Of a stretch of DNA of 64,000 bases, positions 48,290 through 58,872 are shown piece by piece; the first letter of the stretch is position 1; each line of letters opens with the position of its first letter. The notes beneath the pieces were generated by a model, which was not told the DNA's origin, did no database searches, and worked only from the letters and a program-made list of their open reading frames with translations. The position numbers and the translations under genes were made by a program. The DNA lies in NCBI GenBank assembly GCA_003280225.1, contig QCFO01000007.1:1-64000 (forward strand), in the 5' to 3' direction. This DNA comes from Prochlorococcus sp. AG-363-K07 (GTDB taxonomy: Bacteria > Cyanobacteriota > Cyanobacteriia > PCC-6307 > Cyanobiaceae).

Positions 48290-49897
48290 ATGTCAAGATC
48301 TCTCAAAAAGATTGCACTAGTAGTCAGCTTAGGGACTCTAATCAGCAAAATTGGTGGCTTAGCAAGACAACTCGTCATTGCAAGTGTTTTTGGGGTAGGC
48401 GCTGCATATGATGCCTATAACTATGCATATGTAATACCTGGTTTTTTTTTAATCCTACTAGGAGGAATTAACGGTCCATTTCATAATGCAATCGTAAGTG
48501 TACTGTCTCGCAAAACAAGGGAAGATAGCAACCATGTAATCACCTCACTAAATACTTTAGTATTTTATACATTAGCTTTAGTGACATTAATTCTCTTCAT
48601 AGCATCTGATCCACTCATTACATTAGTTGGCCCTGGACTAAGTCAGGAAGTACATAAAATTGCAGTGATTCAATTAAAGATCATGGCGCCAATTGCACTA
48701 TTTGCAGGTCTAATTGGAATTGGTTTTGGATCACTAAATAGCATCAATCAATTTCTAACTCCATCAATCTCTCCTATAATATCAAGCATAGTAATTATAA
48801 CTTTCATTTGGATACTATCGTTACAAGATGGAGTTAATATTGAGCCAAGTCAACTTAATATTAAAGGTGGGGTAGTACTAGCAGTTGCCACATCAACAGG
48901 AGCACTACTTCAATGGCTAGTTCAAATCCCCGCATTATTAAGACAAGGTCTATTTAACATTAAATTAACTTGCGACTTAAAGCACCCTGCAGTCCAAGAA
49001 GTTCTAAAGATTCTCGCTCCTGCGACACTATCTTCAGGGATGCTACAAATTAACGTTTTTACAGATCTTTTTTTTGCATCAGCAATTAGAGGAGCCGGAG
49101 CTGGGCTTAGTTATGCAAACTTCCTGGTTCAGGCACCTTTAGGCATCCTATCTAATACATTATTGATACCTCTATTACCTACATTTTCAAGGCTTACTAG
49201 CCCTAATGATCGTTCTGAATTAATAGGAAGAATTCGCCAAGGACTAATTTTTTGTTCCGCAAGCATGATCTCAATAGGGGCAATATTTATATCTTTAGGA
49301 ACACCTATAGTGCAACTCTCTTATGCAAGAGGTGCCTTTGCAGATGAAGCAATAAAACTTGTCTCGGCCATACTAGTAGCTTATGGATTTGGCATGCCAG
49401 CCTATCTGTGCAGAGATCTATTGGTAAGAGTTTTTTATGCACTTGGAGATGCTAGAACTCCCTTTCGACTATCTACATTAGGTATTGGTTTAAATATTTT
49501 ATTTGATTGGTGCCTAGTAGGAGCTCCAACCCCATGGGGAAATCAAATTCCATTTAATTTTGGAGCCCCAGGGCTTGTATTCTCGACTACAGCAATTAAT
49601 TTTCTAACTTGTATCGCCCTATTACTTAAACTAAATGTACGATTGCAAGGATTACCTCTAAAAGAATGGGTTGTAGATATAGCAAAGCTTATTATATGTG
49701 GAATGACATCAGGATTAGTCGCCTGGTCAATGAATTCAATCATTAATTGGCCATCGAGTTTTCTAGGCTTATTAACAGAAATCACTATCTGCCTCTCATC
49801 AAGTCTTTTGATTTTCTTTATACAGGCTAATTCTTTAGGGATAAAGGAAGTTAGTGAATTAACTTCTCTATTAAAGGAAAAGATCAGCCTTTCTTAA
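48290..49897 (+). CDS. murJ: Lipid II flippase MurJ
   Basis: This 535-residue protein with about 14 membrane helices moves lipid-linked peptidoglycan precursors to the periplasmic face. The start GTLISKIGGLARQLVIASVFG, then YARGAFAD near 345 and LVRVFYALGDARTPF near 382, are MVIN/MurJ blocks. Its end overlaps the convergent 87-residue ORF by 14 bases. Confidence 0.93.
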   Translation: MSRSLKKIALVVSLGTLISKIGGLARQLVIASVFGVGAAYDAYNYAYVIPGFFLILLGGINGPFHNAIVSVLSRKTREDSNHVITSLNTLVFYTLALVTLILFIASDPLITLVGPGLSQEVHKIAVIQLKIMAPIALFAGLIGIGFGSLNSINQFLTPSISPIISSIVIITFIWILSLQDGVNIEPSQLNIKGGVVLAVATSTGALLQWLVQIPALLRQGLFNIKLTCDLKHPAVQEVLKILAPATLSSGMLQINVFTDLFFASAIRGAGAGLSYANFLVQAPLGILSNTLLIPLLPTFSRLTSPNDRSELIGRIRQGLIFCSASMISIGAIFISLGTPIVQLSYARGAFADEAIKLVSAILVAYGFGMPAYLCRDLLVRVFYALGDARTPFRLSTLGIGLNILFDWCLVGAPTPWGNQIPFNFGAPGLVFSTTAINFLTCIALLLKLNVRLQGLPLKEWVVDIAKLIICGMTSGLVAWSMNSIINWPSSFLGLLTEITICLSSSLLIFFIQANSLGIKEVSELTSLLKEKISLS

Positions 49898-50147
49898 GAT
49901 GAACATCTCGTTCTGCTCTAATTTTAATTGGAAACTTCAAATACTTTTCATTAGTCAAAATAGGTCCGCTTACAGAGAGAATTCGAGCTTCAATACCAAA
50001 CTCTTCAAAAGCTAATTCCATCTCCTGAATTAAAGCCTTCTCAACCTGAGACTCAGCATCAACAACCTTACCAATCAAACGATCTCCTAATCGCCCAATT
50101 CGCTCACGCATTACTTCGCGCGCATTGGTGACCTCAATAATTAGCAA
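49884..50147 (-). CDS. Conserved cyanobacterial hypothetical protein
   Basis: This 87-residue soluble protein begins MLIIEVTNAREVMRERIGRL and continues VVDAESQVEKALIQEMELAF. It resembles a small family found only in cyanobacteria, of unknown function. No cysteines or membrane segments are visible. It lies 25 bases after the DUF3181 gene, probably in the same operon. Confidence 0.8.
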   Translation of the reverse strand: MLIIEVTNAREVMRERIGRLGDRLIGKVVDAESQVEKALIQEMELAFEEFGIEARILSVSGPILTNEKYLKFPIKIRAERDVHLKKG

Positions 50148-50172
50148 GGTTCCTCCTTAGATAATTTCAACC

Positions 50173-50469
50173 TTATCTGCAATAGGGGTCCAAAATGTCC
50201 TCTAAGTCAAAAATTTGTCCAGAAGGAATTAATCTTGCGAGCGGTAGGCGGGCACTGCCTCCACCAAGCTGAACTTGTACTGACTCAAGCCCTTTCCTGG
50301 CAGCAACACTTGCACCCTGTTCAAGGTTTGCAACGCATTCAATCGCTAAATTTTTAGCAATTCCAGCATCTCTTAAATAGAGATGCCAACTTGCTACCTG
50401 AATGTAGAGGCGATCTCCAATTGAAACTTCAAGTTCTCTTAGTTGAGCTTGATCAAAAGTCATGGGCAA
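50173..50469 (-). CDS. DUF3181 family protein
   Basis: This 98-residue protein, limited to cyanobacteria, has LYIQVASWHLYLRDAGIAKN and LARLIPSGQIFDLEDIL, the DUF3181 core. It is soluble with no recognised function. It pairs with the following 87-residue gene on the minus strand and is divergent from tRNA-Arg. Confidence 0.82.
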   Translation of the reverse strand: MPMTFDQAQLRELEVSIGDRLYIQVASWHLYLRDAGIAKNLAIECVANLEQGASVAARKGLESVQVQLGGGSARLPLARLIPSGQIFDLEDILDPYCR

Positions 50470-50552
50470 ATGAAGAATTTATTTAATTGTGGTGCCAATT
50501 CAATCGCAGAGTTGACGAAGGTGCCCTTCATGGAGTCTTATTAATTCAATAT

Positions 50553-50626
50553 GCGCCTGTAGCTCAGCGGATTAGAGCATCTGACTACGGATCAGAGGGT
50601 CGGGAGTTCGAATCTCTCCAGGCGCG
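50553..50626 (+). tRNA. tRNA-Arg (ACG)
   Basis: This 74-base gene folds as acceptor GCGCCTG/CAGGCGC, D-arm AGCTCAGCGGATTAGAGCA, anticodon stem TCTGA/TCAGA around loop CTACGGA, and T-arm CGGGAGTTCGAATCTCTC (G-T pairs allowed). Anticodon ACG, likely A34-to-inosine modified, reads CGN arginine codons. CCA is not encoded. Confidence 0.97.
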
Positions 50627-50633
50627 TTAATGA

Positions 50634-50658
50634 ACTGCCCTAAGGGCAGTTTTTTTTG
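50634..50658 (+). terminator. Rho-independent terminator of tRNA-Arg
   Basis: ACTGCCC-TAA-GGGCAGT is a 7-bp stem followed by eight T, eight bases after the tRNA-Arg 3' end. It separates the tRNA from glyA. Confidence 0.92.
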
Positions 50659-50751
50659 TGTTTTTAAACGTAAAAGCGCCATCATCATTATCCAAGAGGG
50701 GAACTTGTTCCTACTATCCCAAAGTCGATAAAAAATCTGGAGGGTCTCTCC

Positions 50752-52011
50752 TTGCTTTCGATTAACGCCGATTTAAAGGTTGCAGATTCGGCCATTGCTC
50801 TCCAAATTGCCAACGAAGAAGAAAGGCAAGAATTCCATCTGGAACTTATTGCAAGCGAAAATTTTGCATCCAAAGCTGTTATGCAGGCCCAAGGGTCTGT
50901 TCTGACTAACAAATACGCAGAAGGACTCCCTAGAAAGCGGTATTACGGTGGATGCGAACACATTGATGCTATTGAAGAATTAGCCATTGAGCGCGCAAAA
51001 AAACTCTTTAAAGCAAATTGGGCAAATGTTCAGCCCCATAGTGGAGCTCAAGCCAATTTTGCTGTTTTCTTAGCTCTTTTAAATCCCGGAGAGAAAATCA
51101 TGGGAATGGACCTATCCCATGGAGGTCATCTCACCCACGGTTCCCCGGTCAACGTAAGCGGAAAATGGTTTCAAATCGTGCACTACGGGGTAAATCCAGC
51201 AACACAAATGCTTGATATGGAAGAAATTAGAAAGCAAGCATTAGATCATCGGCCAAAATTAATTATCTGTGGATATTCAGCATATCCACGGATAATTAAT
51301 TTCAAAGCTTTTAGAGAAATTGCCGATGAAATAGGCGCATATTTACTAGCAGACATGGCTCATATAGCTGGATTAGTAGCAGCCGGTCTCCATCCAAACC
51401 CAGTTCCGCATTGCGATGTAGTAACTTCTACAACTCATAAAACCCTACGAGGACCAAGAGGTGGACTGATTCTTTGTAAAGATGAAGAATTTGCACGTAA
51501 ATTCGACAAAGCTGTTTTCCCAGGGAGTCAAGGGGGACCTCTTGAGCATGTAATTGCAGCTAAAGCAGTGGCATTTCATGAAGCTCTACAAGAAGATTTC
51601 ATTGCATATAGTCATCAAATAATCAAAAATGCCCAAACATTAGCCAACCAAATTCAACAACGAGGCATTGATATTATTAGTCAAGGAACTGATAATCACA
51701 TAGTCCTTCTTGACCTTCGAAGTATTGGAATGACTGGGAAAGCTGCAGATAGGCTGGTTAGTACTGTAAATATCACAGCGAACAAGAATACTGTGCCTTT
51801 TGACCCAGAATCACCATTTGTCACTAGTGGACTCAGGTTAGGGACTGCTGCTCTTACAACAAGAGGTTTTAACGAAGAATCTTTTATAGAAATAGCCAAT
51901 ATTATTGCTGATAGATTACTAAATCCTGAGGACAAGATAGTTGAAGAAAAATGTCTAAATAGAGTGCTAAAACTTTGCAAACAATTCCCCCTGTACAAAG
52001 TCAATGTCTAA
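50752..52011 (+). CDS. glyA: Serine hydroxymethyltransferase
   Basis: This 419-residue PLP enzyme interconverts serine and glycine and supplies one-carbon units on tetrahydrofolate. [25 protein letters not shown] near residue 33 and [19 protein letters not shown] with the PLP-binding Lys near 232 are typical. The start is TTG (MLSINADL), preceded by GGAGGG. A near-perfect 21-bp hairpin lies in the coding region at codons 169-184. Its stop overlaps cinA by 8 bases. Confidence 0.96.
   Translation: MLSINADLKVADSAIALQIANEEERQEFHLELIASENFASKAVMQAQGSVLTNKYAEGLPRKRYYGGCEHIDAIEELAIERAKKLFKANWANVQPHSGAQANFAVFLALLNPGEKIMGMDLSHGGHLTHGSPVNVSGKWFQIVHYGVNPATQMLDMEEIRKQALDHRPKLIICGYSAYPRIINFKAFREIADEIGAYLLADMAHIAGLVAAGLHPNPVPHCDVVTSTTHKTLRGPRGGLILCKDEEFARKFDKAVFPGSQGGPLEHVIAAKAVAFHEALQEDFIAYSHQIIKNAQTLANQIQQRGIDIISQGTDNHIVLLDLRSIGMTGKAADRLVSTVNITANKNTVPFDPESPFVTSGLRLGTAALTTRGFNEESFIEIANIIADRLLNPEDKIVEEKCLNRVLKLCKQFPLYKVNV
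51256..51302. repeat. 21-bp stem-loop inside the glyA coding sequence
   Basis: The two arms AAAATTAATTATCTGTGGATA T (51256-51276) and ATATCCACGGATAATTAATTT (51282-51302) are inverted copies with a 5-base loop TCAGC. As RNA, all 21 positions pair, one as G-U. The sequence encodes the [17 protein letters not shown] part of SHMT. No terminator T-run follows. Confidence 0.85.
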
Positions 52012-53302
52012 AAATTCTCTGAAGTTTGAAGCAGAGAAAGAAAATTGTGTAGAGATAATTTGCATTGGCACAGAACTTCTACTTGGGAACATAGTCAACA
52101 CAAATGCTCATTGGCTAGCCAATGAGCTAGCTGAACTAGGGCTAACTCATTACAGGCAGACAGTTATTGGTGACAACCGACTACGTCTACAAAACCTCAT
52201 CAAAGAAGTTGCTCAAAGGAGCAAGATTCTTATCACTACTGGCGGTCTAGGTCCGACAAATGACGATATAACGACTGAAGCTATTGCATCTGCTTTCAAA
52301 AGCCCTCTAAAACTTCGTGAAGAGATTTGGGAGGATATTCAAGCCAAATTATCTCTCTCCGAACACCCAGTAGCACTAAACAATCGGAAACAAGCGCTTT
52401 TTCCTATAGATGCCCAGATACTTCCTAATCCTCTAGGCACTGCTCCAGGAATGATATGGAAACCAGAAAATGCAGAGAATGGCTTAACAATATTGACTTT
52501 CCCTGGAGTGCCATCTGAGCTCAAACAAATGTGGTTTGAAACTGCGGTGCCATGGCTAAAAAAATATGGAGGTTCTCAAAATTGCTTTTTCAGCAAAGTC
52601 CTGAGAGTAACAGGAATGCCAGAATCAAACGTAGCTGAAAAATTATCGGATCTTTTAGAAAATCAAAACCCAACAATCGCCCCATATGCAAGCCTGGGAG
52701 AAATAAAACTTCGATTGACGGTTAATGCCTTAAGTCATAAGGAAGCTAACAATCTACTTAAGCCCTTAGAGACAGAAATTCGTCATCGTATAGGAGAAAA
52801 CTGTTATGGGGAAAATAATCAAAATTTGTCTTCTGTAGTACTTGATCTTCTAAGAAGGCGAGGAGAAACTCTGGTAGCAGCTGAATCCTGCACTGGGGGA
52901 AGGCTAGGAGCCTTTCTCACTTCTGAGCCAGGTTCTTCTGATGTCTTCCTTGGTGGAGTCATTGTTTACAGCAACCATCTAAAGCAAAAATTGCTCGACA
53001 TTCCGCATGAACTATTAGAAGCTCACGGAGCTGTATCTAAAGAGGTGGCAGAAGAAATGGCAAAAAATGTCAGGGAAAAGCTACAAGCAACCTGGTCAAT
53101 AGCAATTAGTGGTTTGGCAGGGCCAGGAGGTGGAACAACCTTAAAGTCAGTTGGTCTAGTTCATATCGCAATAGCTGGTCCCGGCAGGAATAAATCAATT
53201 CAAAAAAACTTCTCAAAGCACAAGGGCCGAGTCGACATTCAAAAGTTGAGTGTTTTGTGCGGACTGAATCAACTTCGCCTACTTTTACTCGCGCAGAGCT
53301 AG
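52004..53302 (+). CDS. cinA: CinA: ADP-ribose pyrophosphatase / NMN amidohydrolase type protein
   Basis: This 432-residue protein has an N-terminal molybdopterin-binding-like domain ([37 protein letters not shown]) and a C-terminal PncC amidase domain ([31 protein letters not shown]). CinA proteins act in pyridine nucleotide recycling. The ATG overlaps the end of glyA by 8 bases. About 20 charged residues precede the conserved start. Confidence 0.92.
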   Translation: MSKNSLKFEAEKENCVEIICIGTELLLGNIVNTNAHWLANELAELGLTHYRQTVIGDNRLRLQNLIKEVAQRSKILITTGGLGPTNDDITTEAIASAFKSPLKLREEIWEDIQAKLSLSEHPVALNNRKQALFPIDAQILPNPLGTAPGMIWKPENAENGLTILTFPGVPSELKQMWFETAVPWLKKYGGSQNCFFSKVLRVTGMPESNVAEKLSDLLENQNPTIAPYASLGEIKLRLTVNALSHKEANNLLKPLETEIRHRIGENCYGENNQNLSSVVLDLLRRRGETLVAAESCTGGRLGAFLTSEPGSSDVFLGGVIVYSNHLKQKLLDIPHELLEAHGAVSKEVAEEMAKNVREKLQATWSIAISGLAGPGGGTTLKSVGLVHIAIAGPGRNKSIQKNFSKHKGRVDIQKLSVLCGLNQLRLLLLAQS

Positions 53303-53333
53303 GGTCATTTATCTTGCATTCAATAATCAAACA

Positions 53334-54746
53334 TTGAGCTCAGGAACGCTCTACGACAAAGTATGGGATCTCCACCGGGTAACCGAACTTCCTGGAGGGG
53401 CAACTCAACTTTTTGTGGGCTTACATTTAATCCACGAGGTAACTAGTCCTCAAGCATTCTCAGCCATAGAAGAAAAAGGTTTAAAAGTTCGATGTCCTAA
53501 AAACACAATTGCAACAGTCGATCATATTGTTCCAACAATTAATCAAAGTAGACCTTTTGAAGATTCTCTCGCAGAAGAAATGCTTCTGACCCTAGAAGCA
53601 AACTGCAAAAAGCATGGAATTAAGTTCTTCGGGATTGGAAGTGGTAGTCAAGGAATAGTCCACGTAATAGCTCCTGAACTTGGATTAACTCAACCAGGTA
53701 TGACCATTGCATGTGGGGACTCTCATACATCAACCCACGGTGCATTTGGAGCAATCGCATTTGGCATAGGTACTAGCCAGGTTCGAGATGTACTTGCAAG
53801 TCAAACTCTTGCAATGACGAAGCTCAAAGTCCGTCGTATTTGGCTGAATGGGAAACTAAGCGATGGTGTTTTTGCAAAAGACTTAATTCTGCACGTAATC
53901 CGATTACTAGGTGTAAAAGCAGGTGTGGGATACGCATATGAGTTTGCTGGACCCGCAATAGAACTTCTCTCTATGGAAGAGAGAATGACCATATGCAATA
54001 TGGCTATAGAAGGAGGTGCAAGATGTGGCTACATAAATCCAGATTCGACTACATTTAGATATCTAAAAGGACGAATAAATGCACCCAGTAAAATTAAATG
54101 GAAAGACGCTGTAAATTGGTGGCTCAGTCTTGCAAGTGATCAGTTAGCTGTCTTTGATGACGAAGTAAAAATTGATGCAAGCTCAATCGCTCCCACTGTC
54201 ACCTGGGGTATAACACCAGGTCAAGGAATCTCAATAGAAGAACAACTTCCTACAATTGATTCGCTCGATCCAAATGAACGTCCCATAGCAAAAGAAGCAT
54301 TCGCTTATATGAAGCTAAAACCAGGAAGTTCTATATCAGGCCTCCCAGTTGATGTGTGTTTTATTGGAAGCTGTACAAATGGTCGCCTTAGCGATCTCCA
54401 AGCTGCGGCAAAAATACTAAAAGGTAAAAAAATTGCTAGTGGGGTAAAGGCATTTGTAGTGCCTGGCTCTGAAAAAGTAGCCAAAGATGCCGAAAAAGAA
54501 GGGTTAGACATTATTTTTCGTTCTGCAGGCTTCGAATGGCGAAAACCAGGCTGCTCAATGTGTTTAGCAATGAACCCTGACAAATTGAGTGGAGCAGAAA
54601 TCAGCGCAAGTTCTAGCAATCGAAATTTCAAAGGTAGGCAAGGGTCATCTACCGGTCGAACATTATTGATGAGCCCTTCCATGGTGGCTGCGGCCGCAAT
54701 CAAGGGAGAAGTTAATGATGTAAGAAAAATGCTTAAGACAAACTAA
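53334..54746 (+). CDS. leuC: 3-isopropylmalate dehydratase large subunit
   Basis: This 470-residue aconitase-fold subunit, with LeuD, isomerises isopropylmalate in leucine synthesis. The 4Fe-4S cysteines are in [14 protein letters not shown] and [45 protein letters not shown] is the aconitase signature. The start is TTG; no ATG lies close. It precedes leuD by 19 bases. Confidence 0.96.
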   Translation: MSSGTLYDKVWDLHRVTELPGGATQLFVGLHLIHEVTSPQAFSAIEEKGLKVRCPKNTIATVDHIVPTINQSRPFEDSLAEEMLLTLEANCKKHGIKFFGIGSGSQGIVHVIAPELGLTQPGMTIACGDSHTSTHGAFGAIAFGIGTSQVRDVLASQTLAMTKLKVRRIWLNGKLSDGVFAKDLILHVIRLLGVKAGVGYAYEFAGPAIELLSMEERMTICNMAIEGGARCGYINPDSTTFRYLKGRINAPSKIKWKDAVNWWLSLASDQLAVFDDEVKIDASSIAPTVTWGITPGQGISIEEQLPTIDSLDPNERPIAKEAFAYMKLKPGSSISGLPVDVCFIGSCTNGRLSDLQAAAKILKGKKIASGVKAFVVPGSEKVAKDAEKEGLDIIFRSAGFEWRKPGCSMCLAMNPDKLSGAEISASSSNRNFKGRQGSSTGRTLLMSPSMVAAAAIKGEVNDVRKMLKTN

Positions 54747-54765
54747 CTATAATCAAAATCATTTT

Positions 54766-55392
54766 ATGAATCCTGAACCTTCTTTCCCGTTAGGGATAAT
54801 CACACAAATCAGAGGTAAGTGCATAGTTATGCGGGGCTCTGATATAGATACAGACCGAATAATTCCTGCGCGTTTCTTAAAATGTGTAAGTTTTCAAGCC
54901 TTGGGTGAAGCAGTATTCGCTGATGATCGAACACAATTAAAAGGAGAGCATCCATTTGATTTAAGCAAAAACCAGAACGCGTCGATACTTATAGTAAATG
55001 AAAATTTCGGATGTGGTTCTAGCCGAGAACATGCTCCTCAAGCTCTACTTAGGTGGGGAATTAGAGCAATTATTGGGCAAAGTTTTGCGGAAATATTTTA
55101 TGGTAACTGCCTAGCACTTGGTATTCCATGCGTCACGACAACTGAAGCTGATATACTCCAAATTCAAAATACAATCAACAACGATTCTAACGAAAATTGG
55201 AGCTTAAATCTTACAGAATTAAAATTGAAAAATCCATATAGAAGTTGGGATATAAAAATGAATCAAGGCCCCTTAGAAATGCTTATTAGTGGCAATTGGG
55301 ATATAACATCTCAGTTACTAAATAATGATAAAAAAATAACTGATACTATAAAGAAAGTGCCATATCTAAATAATTTTATACCAATTAAATAG
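54766..55392 (+). CDS. leuD: 3-isopropylmalate dehydratase small subunit
   Basis: This 208-residue subunit completes isopropylmalate isomerase. MRGSDIDTDRIIPARFLK near the start and NENFGCGSSREHAPQALLRW near residue 78 are the swivel-domain signatures. It is directly downstream of leuC in the same operon. The C-terminal tail is Asn/Lys-rich. It converges with the outer-membrane protein gene. Confidence 0.95.
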   Translation: MNPEPSFPLGIITQIRGKCIVMRGSDIDTDRIIPARFLKCVSFQALGEAVFADDRTQLKGEHPFDLSKNQNASILIVNENFGCGSSREHAPQALLRWGIRAIIGQSFAEIFYGNCLALGIPCVTTTEADILQIQNTINNDSNENWSLNLTELKLKNPYRSWDIKMNQGPLEMLISGNWDITSQLLNNDKKITDTIKKVPYLNNFIPIK

Positions 55393-55431
55393 GAAGATAT
55401 AGCACACTAAATCATTTCAGTGCATAGAGAG

Positions 55432-58400
55432 TTATTTGATTTCTTTAGGAGAGTATGGAACAAAAGGCAAGCCTGTTCCTCCAAAACTAAAGTCATTCAA
55501 ATGTACACTTATGCCCCCTTTCCGTTTAGAAGGATTATAGAATAGGCCAAAATCATAAGATCTTCTTTGCCATCGCAATTCTACATTTGAATCAATAGCC
55601 TCACCATAATATTCAGAACCACTATCAATGTTAAACTCAAAACCTGTATTCAGAACCAAAGGTCCTACCAATTGCTGAGTCAAGCCTACTCCTAAGGTAG
55701 CAAGGTCTACGACATCATCAAAAGAAAATGGACTAGAACCTTCCTTAATAGAAGAACCATAATAAATTGATACCTTTGTATAATCAAAAAATGGCTTGCT
55801 AAATGTTCCCAATGTCATCGTCGGTCCTGCTGTAAAACCAATGATTTTTTGACTGCTATCATCTTGATATACAAAATAAGCCTGATTCAAATTAATATCA
55901 AAATCTATTTTTGGAACTATAGGGACTGGAGAGTATCGATAAGCATAGCTTGGGGAGAGAGTAGCACTTCCTCCAGTCCAGATATTATAGCTAGTAGTAA
56001 ACGATGAATATATATTAGCTCGCCAAAGTTCATCAAGTTTTCCGCCAACTAAAGTCTCAGCTTGATACTTTCCAAGCCCAACTTTAAAAGTATAAGCATT
56101 ATTAAATTTATCTCCCCACGCCCAAGGAATTGTTTTTTCCAAGAAACCACCATAAGCCGTATAGATCTCTGTCTCTCCCCTAGAACCATTCCAAACTCTA
56201 TATCTATACGAACCAAATAAAGTGGCTTCTGATTGACCTAAAAATGCTACATCAACGTTCTTTTTAAGGCTAGATGAAAATCGACTTGCATTAGCAATCC
56301 TCTCTGGATTAAAGGAACTTATATTCGCATCAAATTCTGTGTCAAATCCTAGCGCTTTCCCATCCAATTTTGCCCTAAGGCCAAACAAATCATAAGCATT
56401 AATATCTGCTGTTACATTATCACTAGTGATAGAAGATCCATTCTGGATATAGCTATTGGTTTCATAAATTACAGAACGCTGTATAAGGAATTGAGGCTGA
56501 AACTTTAGCCTGAAATCATTGCCTATAACTATAGGCTTAAATGACCTCCCCAAAAAGAAGCCATCTCTATCCTTTTTATCATAACTGAAAACCCATCTAT
56601 TTTCTACAGTTTCATTTCTTTGAATTGTTGTTGACTTAACTATTGGGATGCGAATACGTTCTTCTATTAACAAACTAGCTCTATTAGATGTAATCAAAAT
56701 ATCCCCATTCAATTCTTCTTTCGCAACCACATTGTATGCATCAATTCTCGTCTGAGTTGGCGTAAAAGGATCATTTGTAAAACTGATCTTACGAGCCTTC
56801 CAGCCATCTGGAGTGATAATTATTTTCCCTGCCTGTATTCTCCAACGTCTAACTGAACCTTCCACAAGTCTCGAACCTGCTTTTGGATTAAGTTGAGAAA
56901 TGCTTAGGCTGCTGGATTGATTATTCTCTTCTATACCCCTTTCAGGCCTCAAAAGTCCAAACCGGCCTTGCAAGCTAAAATCATCTTTAAATTTAACATC
57001 AAAGATTCTTTGATCTATTAATCCAATTGCATCTCTCCTCAACTTCTCTTGCTGATACAAATTTAATTTAGAAAAGTTGGTTTTTGCAAGTCCAGAATAA
57101 GAATCATCAGAGTTCTTAAAAGCAAATTTTTCTATGCCTTTAATCTTAGGGTAAATATTCTTTCTACTAATAAATAAAAGTTCCAAATTCTCATCAATAG
57201 ACCTTGGTAATTGCCTAAATGAACTTTCTGCCTTTCTACACTCCAATGGAGGTCTAAGAGTATTCATATTTTCAGCATTCTTTGCTGCTCCCCATCTATA
57301 CCTGAAACCAAGAAGATAGGCATTGCTCCCACCTTCAACTCCTCCAAAAGAACCAAAGGCACCCGATCTATGATGAATTCTACTAACTAAAGAAACCCTT
57401 TCAGACAGAAGTGCTTCAATCTCAAAACCTAAATAATTTAACAATTGTGAATTGGCACTTCTATTCGTTTGTTCAAAATTACTAATCGTACTGTTATAAC
57501 TAACACCCTCCACAATTCCTAAGCTAAAGCCTGGTAAAATCCAAACCCTACCAGCTATTCCAAGAATTGCTTCGTTAAAAGCTTGAGAAGATGTCTCAGC
57601 ATAAGGGTCGGCTTGGTTATATCCACCAACTTGCTTATTTGCAATATGTCTAAAAATATCTGCTCCTAGCTCAATAGAAAATGGACCTGATCTAAAAATC
57701 CTTTTACTTAAACCAACTCCAAAAAGATATTCATCGCGAACATGTCCTCCAATAATAAATGTCTCTCCAAAATCAGCATCAGTCATCTGCCCTCCCCAAG
57801 TTGTAATCGCCCAATTGTATGGACGCCAATCAGGTAAAGATGGCAACACTGGAGGGCATGCAAGTTCAGTAGATTTTGTTATTTTTGTATCCTCAGAATT
57901 AGCTTTTAAATTAGACCGCTCTAACTGAGTAGCAATCTTAGAAGAAGAAACTGACTCACTTGAATTACTATTTATAATTTCTTGCTTTAGTGAAGAGCTA
58001 ACACTACCTGATGTAGTATATGTTTTATTAAATGTATCTACATTCTTCTTAGAATTCTTTAAATTATTCTTCTCTTCGACTTGAAAAGATGAAGGCGTCT
58101 TGAATTTTCTCTTAGATATAAATCTTAGATCTTTGGATAAATTCTCAAGATCAACTACCCCATATACATCATTTAATATTCCCTTCCTTTCAATCAAGCT
58201 ATAACGAAAAGAACTTGCTTGAAAATATTGAGAGGCTTTTTTGAATCGCACCCTGCCATGTGCAATAAGGGTTTGAAATTCTCTATCAAATTCAATTCTA
58301 TCTGCCTTTAAAACTGCTCCATCAAGTTGAACACTGACTCTGCCTTCAGCAATAAAACGTTTTAAGCGTGCATCATAACTCTGTTTATCTGCACGTAATT

Positions 58401-58662
58401 GCAACTCACTGGGCGGACTGACAGCAAGATAATCCAACTCTTGAGAAGTTTTCTCATTAGAAATTAGTCCTACTTTGTCAAAGGGCAAACCTGACAAAGA
58501 AGAATTTTTAGAGTTAACAGAATTCCCTAGATTCCTAAATGCAAATGATTTAGCAGTTCCAGAAAAGGTGGCAATAGACAACCCTCCTGAAGCTATCAGC
58601 CCTGTAATACAAATATAAGGGCTTTTTACCGCCAAGACCGTCCTGCTAAAGGACGTGATCAT
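55432..58662 (-). CDS. OstA/LptD-like outer-membrane protein with an embedded barrel (DUF3769-type)
   Basis: This 1076-residue protein opens with a hydrophobic segment and a linker. An OstA/LptA-type beta domain follows at about 85-175 (DKQSYDARLKRFIAEGRVSV, AHGRVRF, ASSFRYSLIERKGIL), then a Ser/Asn/Lys-rich spacer to 270. Residues 278-458 look like a compact outer-membrane barrel (NWAITTWGGQ, GFSLGIVEGVSYNS, VSRIHHRSGAFGSFGG, YLLGFRYRWG). Residues 540-1076 look like a large beta-barrel of the LptD/DUF3769 type. It probably takes part in lipid transport to the outer membrane. Confidence 0.8.
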   Translation of the reverse strand: MITSFSRTVLAVKSPYICITGLIASGGLSIATFSGTAKSFAFRNLGNSVNSKNSSLSGLPFDKVGLISNEKTSQELDYLAVSPPSELQLRADKQSYDARLKRFIAEGRVSVQLDGAVLKADRIEFDREFQTLIAHGRVRFKKASQYFQASSFRYSLIERKGILNDVYGVVDLENLSKDLRFISKRKFKTPSSFQVEEKNNLKNSKKNVDTFNKTYTTSGSVSSSLKQEIINSNSSESVSSSKIATQLERSNLKANSEDTKITKSTELACPPVLPSLPDWRPYNWAITTWGGQMTDADFGETFIIGGHVRDEYLFGVGLSKRIFRSGPFSIELGADIFRHIANKQVGGYNQADPYAETSSQAFNEAILGIAGRVWILPGFSLGIVEGVSYNSTISNFEQTNRSANSQLLNYLGFEIEALLSERVSLVSRIHHRSGAFGSFGGVEGGSNAYLLGFRYRWGAAKNAENMNTLRPPLECRKAESSFRQLPRSIDENLELLFISRKNIYPKIKGIEKFAFKNSDDSYSGLAKTNFSKLNLYQQEKLRRDAIGLIDQRIFDVKFKDDFSLQGRFGLLRPERGIEENNQSSSLSISQLNPKAGSRLVEGSVRRWRIQAGKIIITPDGWKARKISFTNDPFTPTQTRIDAYNVVAKEELNGDILITSNRASLLIEERIRIPIVKSTTIQRNETVENRWVFSYDKKDRDGFFLGRSFKPIVIGNDFRLKFQPQFLIQRSVIYETNSYIQNGSSITSDNVTADINAYDLFGLRAKLDGKALGFDTEFDANISSFNPERIANASRFSSSLKKNVDVAFLGQSEATLFGSYRYRVWNGSRGETEIYTAYGGFLEKTIPWAWGDKFNNAYTFKVGLGKYQAETLVGGKLDELWRANIYSSFTTSYNIWTGGSATLSPSYAYRYSPVPIVPKIDFDINLNQAYFVYQDDSSQKIIGFTAGPTMTLGTFSKPFFDYTKVSIYYGSSIKEGSSPFSFDDVVDLATLGVGLTQQLVGPLVLNTGFEFNIDSGSEYYGEAIDSNVELRWQRRSYDFGLFYNPSKRKGGISVHLNDFSFGGTGLPFVPYSPKEIK

Positions 58663-58743
58663 TGCATAAGCAAGCTACACACTGTCTCCTTAGAGTCCAG
58701 TATGTGGCGTGACTTTAGAGAAGTCTCAACAAACTAAATATTT

Positions 58744-58872
58744 TTAGTCTTGAGGACTCTCTAGATCCTTTCTCGCTGGAGTTCTACTTGGATCACTAGC
58801 CAAGAAGCCAAAGAGAAAAACTCCAACAAAAAAGAAGACGACCGTGTATACGGATATCTTGAGGGCAAGCAT
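58744..58872 (-). CDS. psbI: Photosystem II protein I
   Basis: This 42-residue ORF is too short for the track. The minus strand reads [20 protein letters not shown], then [20 protein letters not shown]. PsbI typically begins MLTLKIxVYTVVxFFVxLFxFGFLSxDPxRxPxR, so the identity is clear. PsbI binds early to D1 in photosystem II assembly. It lies between the outer-membrane gene and psbH. Confidence 0.97.
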   Translation of the reverse strand: MLALKISVYTVVFFFVGVFLFGFLASDPSRTPARKDLESPQD

